Positions 1 through 8,318 of a stretch of 64,000 nt of DNA are shown one piece after another. A model generated the notes under the pieces. The model was not told the DNA's origin. It saw only the letters and a program-made list of their open reading frames with translations, and ran no database searches. The stretch is taken from the NCBI GenBank assembly GCA_023423895.1, contig JAFAER010000097.1:31591-95590 (forward strand), read 5' to 3'. The DNA comes from Pseudomonadota bacterium. GTDB lineage: Bacteria > Myxococcota_A > Polyangia > Polyangiales > Polyangiaceae. Position 1 is the first letter of the stretch; every line of letters starts with the position of its first letter. A program made the position numbers and the translations under genes.

Positions 1-6
1 TGGACC

Positions 7-306
7 ATGGGAACGATTGCGAATCGCGGTGAAGGCGTCGCCGAGCAGGTCGGCGGCAAGATCAAGGAAGGGATCGGCAAGGTCATCGGCAACGAGCAGA
101 TGCAAGCCGAAGGCAAGGCGAAGGAGGCCAAAGGCGAGGCACGCGAGGAGGCCGCGAAGGCGGGCGAGCGCGGGAAGGCAGCCGGCGACGAGCTGGCTGG
201 AACCGTCAAGAATCGCGTCGGCGCGGTCATCGGCAACGAGCAGATGCAGGCCGAAGGCAAGGCGAAGGAGCTCGAGGGCGAGGCTCGCGACAAAGCGAAC
301 CGATAG
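7..306 (+). CDS. CsbD family stress protein, two repeats
   Basis: This is a 99-residue, very hydrophilic protein of the CsbD family, small general-stress proteins whose molecular role is not settled. Two copies of the family core are visible: IGNEQMQAEGKAKE occurs at residues 27-40 and again, identical, at 75-88. Most family members have a single core, so this looks like an internal duplication. It is rich in Lys, Glu, Gly and Ala and has no signal peptide or membrane segment, so it should be cytoplasmic and helical or disordered. The ATG lies six bases from the window edge, so the promoter and ribosome binding site are only partly visible. The family call is secure; the biological role is not. 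Confidence 0.9.
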   Translation: MGTIANRGEGVAEQVGGKIKEGIGKVIGNEQMQAEGKAKEAKGEAREEAAKAGERGKAAGDELAGTVKNRVGAVIGNEQMQAEGKAKELEGEARDKANR

Positions 307-370
307 CCAGTTTCGATCGCGCTCGTCGGGCACATGGACGGGCACATGGACGCCCGGCGAGCGTCGCGCG

Positions 371-1885
371 TCAGGTTCGCGCGTGTGCTCGAGCGTCGCT
401 CGTCCGCTTGGCGCCCGCGCCTGACCCCTTGCGCAGCTCGAGCACGCCGTCTTCGAGACGGCCGCGCCGGAGCAAGGCGAGGTCGAGCGCGTAGTTCTGA
501 TACAGCTTCCACGGCGCGCGCGAGCCCTGCTTGGGAATCTGAGCAAGCGCGCGCTGAACGTACCCCGACGAGAAGTCGATGATCGGCTCCTCTCGAAGGG
601 AAGGATCGTTCTGTCGAGGGATCGCGACGTCGTAGCCGCGGTCATCCATGTGGCGGAGCAGCCGGCAGACGTATTCGCTCGTGAGATCGCACTTCAGCGT
701 CCACGATGCATTCGTGTAGCCGATCGCGAACGCGAGATTCGGCACGTCGCTGAGCATCAGCCCTTTGTAGACCATGCAATCGGGCGGCTCGACGGCCTTG
801 CCGTCGACCTCGAGACGTGCGCCTCCGAGGAACTGCAGCTTGAGCCCCGTCGCGGTGACGACGAGGTCGGCCTCGAGCTCCTCGCCCGATCGCAGGCGGA
901 TGCCGCCCTCCGTGAACGTCTCGATGTGGTCCGTCACGACCGAGGCCTTGCGCTTCCGAAGGGCAGCGAAGAGATCCCCGTCCGGAACCAGACAGAGGCG
1001 CTGGTCCCACGGATCGTAAGACGGTACGAAGTGCGCGTTCGCGTCCACGGCGCCGCGGACGCTCCGCTTCATCTGTCCGACGAGCAGCCGCTTCGCGACG
1101 CGCGGAGCCTTCCGGCAGAAGTTGTAGAAGCCCATGCTGACGAGCACGTTCTTCCAGCGCATCACCGAATAGGCGGCCTTCGTCGACAGACGGCCGCGCA
1201 TCCACGTGGCGACGGGATCCCGCTCAGGCATCGAGATGATGTACGTCGGCGAACGCTGGAGCATCGTCACGTGCGCCGCTCGCTTGGCGAGCTCCGGTAC
1301 GAGGGTCACGGCGGTGGCGCCGCTGCCGATGACGACGACGCGCTTGCCCTCGTAGTCGACGTCCTCCGTCCACTTCTGCGGATGAACGACGCGTCCTCGG
1401 AACCGGTCGAGGCCCGGGAAGTCGGGTGTGTAGCCTTCGCTGTAGTCGTAATATCCCGAGCAGACGAAGACGAACCGCGCCTTGTAGCGCACGAGCTCAC
1501 CCGTCTCGGTGTTCCGCGCGTCGATCGTCCAGCACGCCTCGTCCGTCGACCACGACACCCGCTCCACGCGGCGGCGGTACTCGATGTGCCGATCGATCCC
1601 GTAGTGCTCGGCGGTCTCGCGGATGTACTCGAGGATCGCCGGTCCGTCGGCGATGGCTTTCGCGTTCGTCCAGGGACGGAACGAGTACCCGAGCGTGTAC
1701 ATGTCCGAGTCGGAGCGGATCCCGGGATAGCGGAAGAGATCCCACGTTCCTCCGAGCCGCTCGCGTCCTTCGAGGATGACGTACGACTTCCCGGGCAAGC
1801 TCGTTTGCAGGTGGTAGGCCGCGCCGATGCCGGAGAGACCCGCACCGATGATGACGACGTCGAGCGCTTGGCTTGCCTTGGACAT
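371..1885 (-). CDS. Baeyer-Villiger-type flavin monooxygenase
   Basis: A 504-residue class B flavoprotein monooxygenase expected to use FAD, NADPH and oxygen to insert oxygen into a ketone or oxidise a heteroatom. The FAD-binding GAGLSG motif is at residues 14-19 and the NADPH Rossmann motif GSGATA at about 187-192. Between them, residues 162-172 (FRGRVVHPQKW) match the Baeyer-Villiger fingerprint FxGxxxHxxxW. The open frame extends far upstream, but ATG 1885 is chosen because it follows AGGTGAG and puts the FAD motif at the normal distance from the N-terminus. It is divergent from the PilZ gene and stands alone. The substrate cannot be told from sequence; steroid, cyclic or long-chain ketones are all possible. 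Confidence 0.9.
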   Translation of the reverse strand: MSKASQALDVVIIGAGLSGIGAAYHLQTSLPGKSYVILEGRERLGGTWDLFRYPGIRSDSDMYTLGYSFRPWTNAKAIADGPAILEYIRETAEHYGIDRHIEYRRRVERVSWSTDEACWTIDARNTETGELVRYKARFVFVCSGYYDYSEGYTPDFPGLDRFRGRVVHPQKWTEDVDYEGKRVVVIGSGATAVTLVPELAKRAAHVTMLQRSPTYIISMPERDPVATWMRGRLSTKAAYSVMRWKNVLVSMGFYNFCRKAPRVAKRLLVGQMKRSVRGAVDANAHFVPSYDPWDQRLCLVPDGDLFAALRKRKASVVTDHIETFTEGGIRLRSGEELEADLVVTATGLKLQFLGGARLEVDGKAVEPPDCMVYKGLMLSDVPNLAFAIGYTNASWTLKCDLTSEYVCRLLRHMDDRGYDVAIPRQNDPSLREEPIIDFSSGYVQRALAQIPKQGSRAPWKLYQNYALDLALLRRGRLEDGVLELRKGSGAGAKRTSDARAHART

Positions 1886-2044
1886 CTCACCTGCTTTGTA
1901 CCGCGGAACGTCCGGTCGCGCCCGGAGAAGGGTACGCCGAGACGAAAGAGGAAGGGCGCGCGGATCGGGATAGCTCGGGCGGGGGATGCGCGGAGGTCGC
2001 GCGCCGCATAGTCTGAGCGTGACAGAGCGTGGCAGGAGGAAGTC

Positions 2045-2371
2045 TTGGTCGAAGAAAAGCGACGGCATGCGCGCGTGCCCATCGACATCCCGCTCCTCTT
2101 CCAGGTGAAGGGACGGAATCGCGAGCGTCCCGGCGCCGCAAAGGACATCTCGGTCGGCGGGATGTTCATCGAGACCGACGAGGCTTCGAAGTTCGGATCC
2201 GAGCTGCTCATCCGCATCCGACTGCCTGGCTCGGAGCAATCGCTCCTCTTGCGCGGGATCGTCCGCTGGGAGACGGGGCGCGGGATGGGCGTGCAATTCG
2301 GCTCGCTCGGAGCCCTCGAGACGCACCTCATCACCGAGATCACGCGAAAGCACGCTGCCCGCGCGCGCTGA
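2045..2371 (+). CDS. PilZ domain protein
   Basis: A 108-residue single-domain PilZ protein. PilZ domains usually bind cyclic di-GMP and pass the signal to motility, development or envelope targets. The RxxxR segment is seen as RRHAR at residues 6-10 and the (D/N)xSxxG motif as D34, S36 and G39, so both nucleotide-binding elements are present. A TTG start at 2045 is chosen because it is preceded by AGGAGGA (2034-2040) and leaves the RxxxR motif near the N-terminus; no ATG fits. It ends eight bases before the end of the convergent cysE gene. No output domain is attached, so the partner protein is unknown. Confidence 0.88.
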   Translation: MVEEKRRHARVPIDIPLLFQVKGRNRERPGAAKDISVGGMFIETDEASKFGSELLIRIRLPGSEQSLLLRGIVRWETGRGMGVQFGSLGALETHLITEITRKHAARAR

Positions 2372-2378
2372 TGCCGGA

Positions 2379-3272
2379 TCAACCCTCGTCGCTGCGGGCG
2401 CGGCCGAACACCTTCGAATCGGGAGGTACGGAGGACGTCAGCCACACGTTGCCGCCGATGACCGAGCGTGCGCCGATGACGGTGTCACCGCCGAGGATCG
2501 TCGCTCCGGCATAAATCGTGACGCCGTCCTCGATCGTCGGGTGCCGCTTCTTTTTCACCTCGTCCCGATGCGGGACGCTGAGCGCGCCGAGCGTCACTCC
2601 CTGATAGAGCTTCACGTCGTTGCCGATCTCGGTCGTCTCGCCGATGACGACACCGGTTCCGTGATCGATGAAGAAGCGCTCGCCGATCGTCGCGCCCGGG
2701 CTGATGTCGATGCCGGTGCGCGAGTGCGCGTGCTCCGTGATGATGCGCGGGATCATGGGGACGCCGGCGCGATGGAGACGATTGGCGATCCGGTACGCGA
2801 CGATCGCTTCGATCGACGGGTACGAGAACACGATCTCCTCGACGTTCTTGGCGGCCGGGTCGCCGTCGTAGGCCGCACGGACGTCGGCGTCGATCATGCG
2901 GCGGAGCTCCGGGATCTCCGCGAAGAGCGTGAGCACCACGCTCTCGCCGGAGCCCGTCGGGAGCTGGCAGGCGGTCCGTCCCATGCGCTGGTCGTACGTG
3001 AGCGCCCGTTCGATCTGATCGACGAGCAGGTGATGCGCTCCGTACAAGCCCTCGGCGATTGCCTGCCTGAGGTTGTCGCGCGTCAGCGCGCGCGTCGCGT
3101 AGAACCCGACGAGGATGGAGGACTTGATGTGCTCGACCGCGTCGATGACGGCGCGCTTGTTGGGTAGCGCCGCGCTCTCGAGGTTGTCGATCTCGAGCTT
3201 GCCGGTGTAGCTCGCCACCACCTGGTCGATCGCTGCCTCGAGCTCGCGAAAGCGCTTCGGCTCCGTTGCCAT
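2379..3272 (-). CDS. cysE: Serine O-acetyltransferase (EpsC/CysE type)
   Basis: A 297-residue serine acetyltransferase making O-acetylserine from serine and acetyl-CoA, the committing step of cysteine synthesis. The N-terminal half is the helical SAT domain. From about residue 185 there are hexapeptide repeats of a left-handed beta helix, with TGIDI at 186-190, DHGTG at 203-207 and QGVTLG near 224. The length fits the longer EpsC-like enzymes. It is divergent from cysM with only 41 bases between the start codons, so the two cysteine genes probably share a control region. No Shine-Dalgarno sequence is visible just upstream of ATG 3272, where a palindrome sits instead. Confidence 0.93.
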   Translation of the reverse strand: MATEPKRFRELEAAIDQVVASYTGKLEIDNLESAALPNKRAVIDAVEHIKSSILVGFYATRALTRDNLRQAIAEGLYGAHHLLVDQIERALTYDQRMGRTACQLPTGSGESVVLTLFAEIPELRRMIDADVRAAYDGDPAAKNVEEIVFSYPSIEAIVAYRIANRLHRAGVPMIPRIITEHAHSRTGIDISPGATIGERFFIDHGTGVVIGETTEIGNDVKLYQGVTLGALSVPHRDEVKKKRHPTIEDGVTIYAGATILGGDTVIGARSVIGGNVWLTSSVPPDSKVFGRARSDEG

Positions 3273-3274
3273 GG

Positions 3275-3286
3275 TGTAACGTTACA
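3275..3286. promoter_or_regulatory. 12-bp perfect palindrome between divergent cysE and cysM
   Basis: TGTAACGTTACA is a perfect 12-base palindrome in the 41-base gap between the cysE and cysM start codons, two bases upstream of the cysE ATG. Its position suits an operator acting on both genes. No regulator is identified and no clear -35/-10 pair was seen, so the regulatory role is inferred from symmetry and position only. Confidence 0.45.
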
Positions 3287-3313
3287 TCCCACAATGCGAG
3301 GGGTCGCGCACGC

Positions 3314-4216
3314 ATGAAGATCGCCGATCTCGTGGGCCGTACGCCGATGGTCGAGCTCCTGACGGGCGTCGACCGTCCCGGCATCCGGCTCTTCGCGAAG
3401 CTGGAAGGGAACAACCCCGGCGGGAGCGTGAAGGACCGGGCGGCAAGGTCGATGATCCTCGGCGCCGAGGCCCGCGGCGAGCTCCGACCCGGGATGCGCC
3501 TGATCGAGCCGACGAGCGGCAACACGGGGATCGCGCTGGCGATGATCGCCACGACGCGCGGCTACCCGATCGAGCTCGTGATGCCGGACAACGCCACCGC
3601 CGAGCGCGTCCAGACGATGCGAGCCTTCGGCGCGGAGGTCATCCTCACGCCGGCCGCGGGCGGGATGGAAGCGACGATCGACTACGCACGCGCGAAGGTC
3701 GCAAAGGGCGGCTACGTCATGCTCGACCAGTTCGCGAACGCGGACAACTGGCGTGCCCACTACATGACGACGGCCCCCGAGATCTGGGGCGACACGGGCG
3801 GCGGCATCACGCACTTCGTCAGCGCGATGGGGACGACCGGCACGATCATGGGGTGTTCGAGGTTCTTCAAGGAGCAGAACGCTGCGATCACCATCGTCGG
3901 GTGTCAGCCGGCGCCCGGGACGAGCATCCCCGGCATCCGTCGCTGGCCACCCGAGTACCTGCCGAAGATCTACGAGCCGAGCCGCGTCGACCGCATCGTG
4001 GACGTCGCGCCGATCGACGCCGAGCGCACGGCGCGAGCGCTCGCGCGCGAGGAAGGCGTCTTCGGAGGCGTGAGCTCGGGCGGTGCAGTGTGGGCGGCAC
4101 GTGTCGTCTGTCGCGACCTCGCCGCGGAGGCCAAAGACGGCGTGGTCGTGTGCATCGTCTGCGACCGCGGCGATCGTTATGTCTCGTCGCCGCTGTTCCA
4201 CCCGGAGGGCTCGTGA
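3314..4216 (+). CDS. cysM: Cysteine synthase (CysM-type, PLP-dependent)
   Basis: A 300-residue O-acetylserine sulfhydrylase that joins O-acetylserine with sulfide (CysM types also use thiosulfate) to give cysteine. The PLP lysine is K40 in NNPGGSVKDR, the substrate loop TSGNTG is at 67-72, and a Gly/Thr-rich phosphate-cup motif GTTGT lies past the middle. Length and N-terminus match E. coli CysM better than CysK. ATG 3314 is chosen because it begins the canonical N-terminus; a weak GAGGGG lies 12 bases upstream. It is divergent from cysE and its stop overlaps the OsmC start, so the genes likely work together in sulfur assimilation. Confidence 0.93.
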   Translation: MKIADLVGRTPMVELLTGVDRPGIRLFAKLEGNNPGGSVKDRAARSMILGAEARGELRPGMRLIEPTSGNTGIALAMIATTRGYPIELVMPDNATAERVQTMRAFGAEVILTPAAGGMEATIDYARAKVAKGGYVMLDQFANADNWRAHYMTTAPEIWGDTGGGITHFVSAMGTTGTIMGCSRFFKEQNAAITIVGCQPAPGTSIPGIRRWPPEYLPKIYEPSRVDRIVDVAPIDAERTARALAREEGVFGGVSSGGAVWAARVVCRDLAAEAKDGVVVCIVCDRGDRYVSSPLFHPEGS

Positions 4217-4623
4217 AGGTCACGCTCGACCGCATCGGTCACGCCGCCTTCGAGGCGACCGCCGGCTCGGGAGGCACGCTCGTCGTCGACGGGGCACCGG
4301 AGATCGGCGGCGAGGGACGCGGAATGCGGCCCATGGAGCTGCTCCTCTCCGCGGTCGCGAGCTGCGCGGCGATGGACGTCGTGCACATCCTCGTGAACAA
4401 GCAGAAGGAGCCGCTCGAGCATCTTCGGGTCGAGATCGAAGGCGTGCGCCCGACCGCGACGCCCGCACCGTTCACGCACATGAAGCTCGTGTTCATCTTG
4501 AAGGGAGCGGTCGACGACGGGAAGCTGCAGCGCGCCGTGTCGCTCGCCGTCGAGAAGTACTGCTCTGCACGAGCAACCCTCGGCGACGTCGAGGTGACGT
4601 GGGAGGCGCGGCGCGAGGCCTGA
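4213..4623 (+). CDS. OsmC family thiol peroxidase-like protein
   Basis: A 136-residue OsmC/Ohr-superfamily protein. Such proteins reduce organic hydroperoxides or handle thiol stress through two cysteines, here C51 (in the segment SCAAMDV) and C117 (in KYCSARATL). A GTG start overlaps the cysM stop as GTGA and is preceded by GGAGGG, a typical translational coupling. Linkage to cysM suggests a part in sulfur or thiol balance. It lacks a signal peptide and should be cytoplasmic. OsmC and the related YhfA-like branch cannot be separated with certainty by eye. Confidence 0.87.
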   Translation: MKVTLDRIGHAAFEATAGSGGTLVVDGAPEIGGEGRGMRPMELLLSAVASCAAMDVVHILVNKQKEPLEHLRVEIEGVRPTATPAPFTHMKLVFILKGAVDDGKLQRAVSLAVEKYCSARATLGDVEVTWEARREA

Positions 4624-4764
4624 CCGCTCGGCGAATGCGCTGGCCGCTCTGCTGACCATGCGCGGCGATTTTCTAAGATTTCGCTTATTTCCGATCCCCT
4701 AGCACGGTCGGGATTCCATGTGCGGCGAAGCTGATGCACAATCCCCCGGCTTGGTCAGACGGGG

Positions 4765-6732
4765 ATGCGGGACACTGCCATGACGCCTTCGGGATCAGCT
4801 GCACACGCGGATTCGGAGCGGCCGACGGTCGTCGCGGCGAGCGGCGTCACGCACGTCGCCGCGCCGGCCGAGGAGCTGCCGGTCTCGTCCGAGCGGATGT
4901 TGCCATCCGTGATGACGGCCGACGCCGACGAGCATCTCGCGCTGGATGCCGAAGAGCCGGGGCGTGCGTGTGCGCTCTCCGGACGCGTGCTCGAGCCGGG
5001 CGCGCTCTGTGACATCGTCTCGTTCGTCGCCCAGGCCGTGTGGCGCGGAGAGCTGGTGGTCGCCAGCGACGACGGGATCCGCTCCTTGTTCTTCGACGAG
5101 GGGCATGTCGTGGCGGCGGAGTCGAGCGCCTCTTCCGAGCGCCTGGGCGAGGTGCTCTGTCGGAGCGGGATCCTCACCCGCGACCAGGTCTCTGCTGCGA
5201 CCGAGCTCGCCGCGGTCGAGGGACGTCGCTTCGGCGAAGCCGCGGTGTCGCTCGGCTTCATGTCGCGCGAGGCGCTGTTCGATTCGATGGCGCTCCAGAT
5301 CGAGCAGATCTTCGTTGCGGTGCTCCGCGTGGAGCAGGGGAGCTTCGTCTTCTTCCACGGTTACGAGGAGGCACGGCTCTCGTACCGCAAGAAGCACGAG
5401 GTGGAGGCGCTCGTCGCGAAGGCGATCGCCGCGATCGACGATGTCCGCTGGTTCCGGTCGCGGATCCCGTCCGATCACCACGTCCCGGTGCGGACCGCAC
5501 GCGCCGAGCCCCAGGTCGATCCGCTCGGTGTCTATGCGGCGATCGACGGCGCCCGGTCGCTGAGCGAGCTCGCGAAGTCGGTCGAGTCGACGCCGCTCGA
5601 GGTCACGCGAGCACTCTTCCAGCACGTTCACACGGGGCACGCCTCGGTGCGGGCCCCCCGTCTCGCGGCGATCGACGTGCTGAACATCTACAACAAGGCG
5701 ATCCTCGTCCTCCTTCGCGAGCTCGACGCGATGGACGAAGGCGACGCCGTGCGTGCCGAGCTCGCCGCGTTCGCCGAACGTCGAGGGGAGCGGCCCGAAT
5801 TCGCCGATGCACCCGCCGAGGACGGCACGCTCGATGCGGAGACGATCGTGGCGCGCATCGCTGCGCTCGACGATCCGACGGGCGAGAGCGAGAGGCTCGC
5901 GCGCTGGCTCTACGACTATGCGTCGTACGCGCTGTTCCTGGCGCGCCCGCATCTCCACCGCCGCGATCTCGGACGTGCGCAGCCGCGCGTCTCGCAGCGC
6001 GTTGCCGAAATGCTCGAGGCGCTTGCTCCGTCCGGAGAGGTCGTCCTGCCGCCTGCGCAGGGCATGCTGCGCGTCACCGTTCCAGCTCCGTCGTCGCCGA
6101 GTGTTTCGGGCACGCACGAGCGCGCGAACACGATACCGGCCGGACCGCAGAGCATCGCTTCGACGGTGCGCATGCGGCGGGTGTTGCCGGAGGCGCTGCC
6201 CGGGGTCGATCCGTCGCGCACCGTGCGCATGTCGCCGTTCTCGTTCGCGCCGCGGGTCGGGCCGGCTTCGCGGTCGCCGCTCGTGCAGACGACCGGCGTG
6301 GCCTCGTCGATCGATCCGGCGCCCGTCGTGAGCTCGGCGGCGCCCGCAGCACGCGCTCGACGGCGGTGGCCGCTGTTGGCGGTCGCGCTGCTCGGCGCCG
6401 CCTCGCTCGGGTGGCTCGGCCATCGGGTGGCGTCGCCCGCGCCTGGCGCGAGCGCGGCACCGCTGGAGGGCGCTGCGCCCGAGCCCGTCGGCGCGTCGGC
6501 AGCTCCGGCAGCGCACGTCACCGAGCTCGTCGTGGTGTGCGAGCCCCGTTGTGGATCGGTCTACGTCGACGGAAGGCGCAGCACGTCTGCTGGCGATGCG
6601 TTCGCAGTCACGGCCGGCGCTCATGACGTCGCCGTGCGGCGTCCGGGCTACGCGAGCGAGTATCGGCGCGTCGTCGTCGACGACGGGGAGAGCCGCGCGG
6701 TCACGTTCCAGCTCGCGCCGGTCGCAGAGTAA
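4765..6732 (+). CDS. DUF4388 and PEGA domain membrane protein
   Basis: A 655-residue protein of a type frequent in myxobacteria. Residues about 70-140 (starting LSGRVLEPGALCDIV, then a GxL-F-GHVVAAE pattern) form a DUF4388 domain. A long mostly helical region follows, then a Pro/Ser/Arg-rich linker and one membrane segment at about 533-553. Residues 587-652 form a PEGA domain (CGSVYVDGR, then GAHDVAVRRPGY). The predicted topology is a cytoplasmic N-terminus with the PEGA domain outside the inner membrane. ATG 4765 is used; ATG 4780 is equally possible because neither has a strong ribosome binding site. DUF4388 proteins often sit in signalling and motility networks, but the function here is unknown. 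Confidence 0.82.
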   Translation: MRDTAMTPSGSAAHADSERPTVVAASGVTHVAAPAEELPVSSERMLPSVMTADADEHLALDAEEPGRACALSGRVLEPGALCDIVSFVAQAVWRGELVVASDDGIRSLFFDEGHVVAAESSASSERLGEVLCRSGILTRDQVSAATELAAVEGRRFGEAAVSLGFMSREALFDSMALQIEQIFVAVLRVEQGSFVFFHGYEEARLSYRKKHEVEALVAKAIAAIDDVRWFRSRIPSDHHVPVRTARAEPQVDPLGVYAAIDGARSLSELAKSVESTPLEVTRALFQHVHTGHASVRAPRLAAIDVLNIYNKAILVLLRELDAMDEGDAVRAELAAFAERRGERPEFADAPAEDGTLDAETIVARIAALDDPTGESERLARWLYDYASYALFLARPHLHRRDLGRAQPRVSQRVAEMLEALAPSGEVVLPPAQGMLRVTVPAPSSPSVSGTHERANTIPAGPQSIASTVRMRRVLPEALPGVDPSRTVRMSPFSFAPRVGPASRSPLVQTTGVASSIDPAPVVSSAAPAARARRRWPLLAVALLGAASLGWLGHRVASPAPGASAAPLEGAAPEPVGASAAPAAHVTELVVVCEPRCGSVYVDGRRSTSAGDAFAVTAGAHDVAVRRPGYASEYRRVVVDDGESRAVTFQLAPVAE

Positions 6733-7208
6733 GGCCGTCGACGACGCAGCCGGCGAGCGAGCTCCGAGCTCGGGAGAGGATTCGCGCGCTCGGCTCGTGT
6801 CTCTCGCGCGCCGGAGCTCGGAGCTGCTCTTCCGCGCGTGGAGGGCGCCGAAGGGAAGGGGAGCGTTGCCGTCAGCGCTTGCCCTCGGGTTTACGGAGCA
6901 CTCGAGACCGACGCGATGCGCGCGTCGCGGCGACCGACCATGTTTCCGCCGAGCTCCTTCTCTGCCCTTCGCCGCGTGCCGACACGCGAGGCAGGAAGCA
7001 GCGTCTCTGTCCGCGGCCTTGGCGATCTTCGCTCGTCCGACCGATCGCCGTTCGTCTCGGGATTCGTCCAGTCGACCTCGATGTCCGGCGAGCTGCTTGC
7101 ACCCGCGTCTCGCGCGACGTCCGCATGGGTCGCGGGCGGAGATGGACCGAACGATGCGGTTCCGCGTGAGCTGAACGAGTCAGCCGCGCACGAAGGAGGA
7201 GAAGCGTC
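6733..7208. other. Intergenic region without a convincing gene
   Basis: Open frames across this 476-base stretch look random and none has a recognisable protein. A near-perfect inverted repeat, 6760-6773 with 6811-6825 (one extra base in the right arm), could fold as a hairpin after the DUF4388-PEGA gene and may act as a terminator, although it has no T tract. The strong ribosome binding site of the next gene (AAGGAGGAGAAG) lies at its right end. Nothing else is visible. Confidence 0.5.
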
Positions 7209-8003
7209 ATGACCGAGTACAGAGCCCATCACGTGGGGTTCCGCCGTCCGCTCGTCCTCGGAGGCCTGGGCGGCGTTGCCGTTGCCATTGCCGTCGCTGG
7301 CTGCGGCATGGATGCCACGGACGACGAGCCCGCGGGCGCGATGTCATCGCTGGAGGACACCGGTACGGTGGAAGAAGAACTGGCGCTCCAGCAGGCCGAC
7401 GAGCTGGAGTGCCGGGGCGAGCCCGCAGACGACAAGGCGGCCGCGGCCGTCATCGCCACGGTCTGCGGTGTCGCGAACAGCGTGCAGGGCATCCCGGAGA
7501 GCGACGCCACCGAGTTCGAGATCGGACAAGTCGACGGGCCGCTCGAGTCCGGCGAGAAGGTGTCGCTGCTCAATACGGTCAACAACGGCTACATCAAGTA
7601 CGGCAAGCGGAACCTCGGCATCAATCTCGTGTGGAGCTCGGCCGAACCTGCCGGCAACATCGAGGTGCACAGCCCGGACGGCGGACCGATCCTGTACGGC
7701 GAGAAGGTCGCCATACGCGTGAACGACGGCGGCTTCCTGAAGTACGGCCACCGCAAGATCGGCATCAACTTGAACTGGGTCTCGTCCAACGCGCCGGAGA
7801 AGCCCTTCGAATGGGAAGTGCGCGGCGGAACGTCCGGGGCTCCCGTCGCGAAGAACACGAAGGTCCGTCTCTTCAACACCGTCGAGAACGACTACCTCGT
7901 GTACTGCCGACGTCCGACGGGCATCAACCTCGGTTGGGCGAAAGACTGCGCGGCGGTCCCGTCGCTCGGGCGCGTTCGCACCGGCTATTGCCCGGGGACT
8001 TGA
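7209..8003 (+). CDS. Lipoprotein with three beta-trefoil-like repeats
   Basis: A 264-residue secreted lipoprotein. The signal peptide ends in a lipobox (VAGC, lipid Cys near residue 33). The C-terminal two thirds hold three related repeats of about 55 residues, each with a hydrophobic strand, a YIKYG-like segment and an invariant GINL-W core: KYGKRNLGINLVW, KYGHRKIGINLNW and YCRRPTGINLGW. Three repeats of this length resemble a beta-trefoil (fascin/lectin-like) fold, which would suggest carbohydrate or protein binding outside the cell; that is inference. AGGAGG sits just upstream of ATG 7209. The gene stands alone. I do not recognise a named family. Confidence 0.8.
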   Translation: MTEYRAHHVGFRRPLVLGGLGGVAVAIAVAGCGMDATDDEPAGAMSSLEDTGTVEEELALQQADELECRGEPADDKAAAAVIATVCGVANSVQGIPESDATEFEIGQVDGPLESGEKVSLLNTVNNGYIKYGKRNLGINLVWSSAEPAGNIEVHSPDGGPILYGEKVAIRVNDGGFLKYGHRKIGINLNWVSSNAPEKPFEWEVRGGTSGAPVAKNTKVRLFNTVENDYLVYCRRPTGINLGWAKDCAAVPSLGRVRTGYCPGT

Positions 8004-8021
8004 GCGGCGCTGCATCCTTGC

Positions 8022-8246
8022 ATGGTGTATGGTGGCGGTGTGGATCTCGTCAGCGTCGCCACCTTCCCGGATCTCCCCGAAGCCGAGCTCGCCAAGGAGC
8101 GTCTCGAGAACGAAGGCATCAAGGCGTTCGTTCTGCACGGGAACACCGCCGGCGTGATGCCGTTCCTCAGCAGCGGTGAGGGAGGCATCCACGTGCAGGT
8201 TGCGAGCGCCGACGCGGCGCGCGCGAAAGAAATCCTCGGCGGATGA
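8022..8246 (+). CDS. DUF2007 small protein
   Basis: A 74-residue protein matching the DUF2007 pattern: DLVSVATFPDLPEAELAKERL (A/ELAK core), then EGI-AFV, a central G-P-L stretch, and a C-terminal HVQVASADAARAKEIL. DUF2007 proteins are small ferredoxin-fold proteins annotated as putative signal-transducing proteins; their role is unproven. The start could be ATG 8022 or GTG 8040; the latter begins directly at the conserved VDLVSVA strand. It has no signal peptide and lies just upstream of cassette A, but 72 bases separate them, so it is probably not part of that operon. Confidence 0.78.
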   Translation: MVYGGGVDLVSVATFPDLPEAELAKERLENEGIKAFVLHGNTAGVMPFLSSGEGGIHVQVASADAARAKEILGG

Positions 8247-8318
8247 GCTGCGCGTTCGGCTGAGCTGACTCGCGCCGATGCGTCGCTCCGCTGCGCGGCG
8301 CGATATACTGCGCGTTCT

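Noticed and set aside
4795..6624. A 609-codon open frame on the minus strand
   Set aside because: It lies wholly antisense to the DUF4388-PEGA gene, is Arg-rich, has no domain and follows from high GC at codon third positions.
6838..7212. A 124-codon frame before the three-repeat lipoprotein gene
   Set aside because: No family features, Arg/Ser-rich random composition, and it overlaps the strong ribosome binding site of the true gene.
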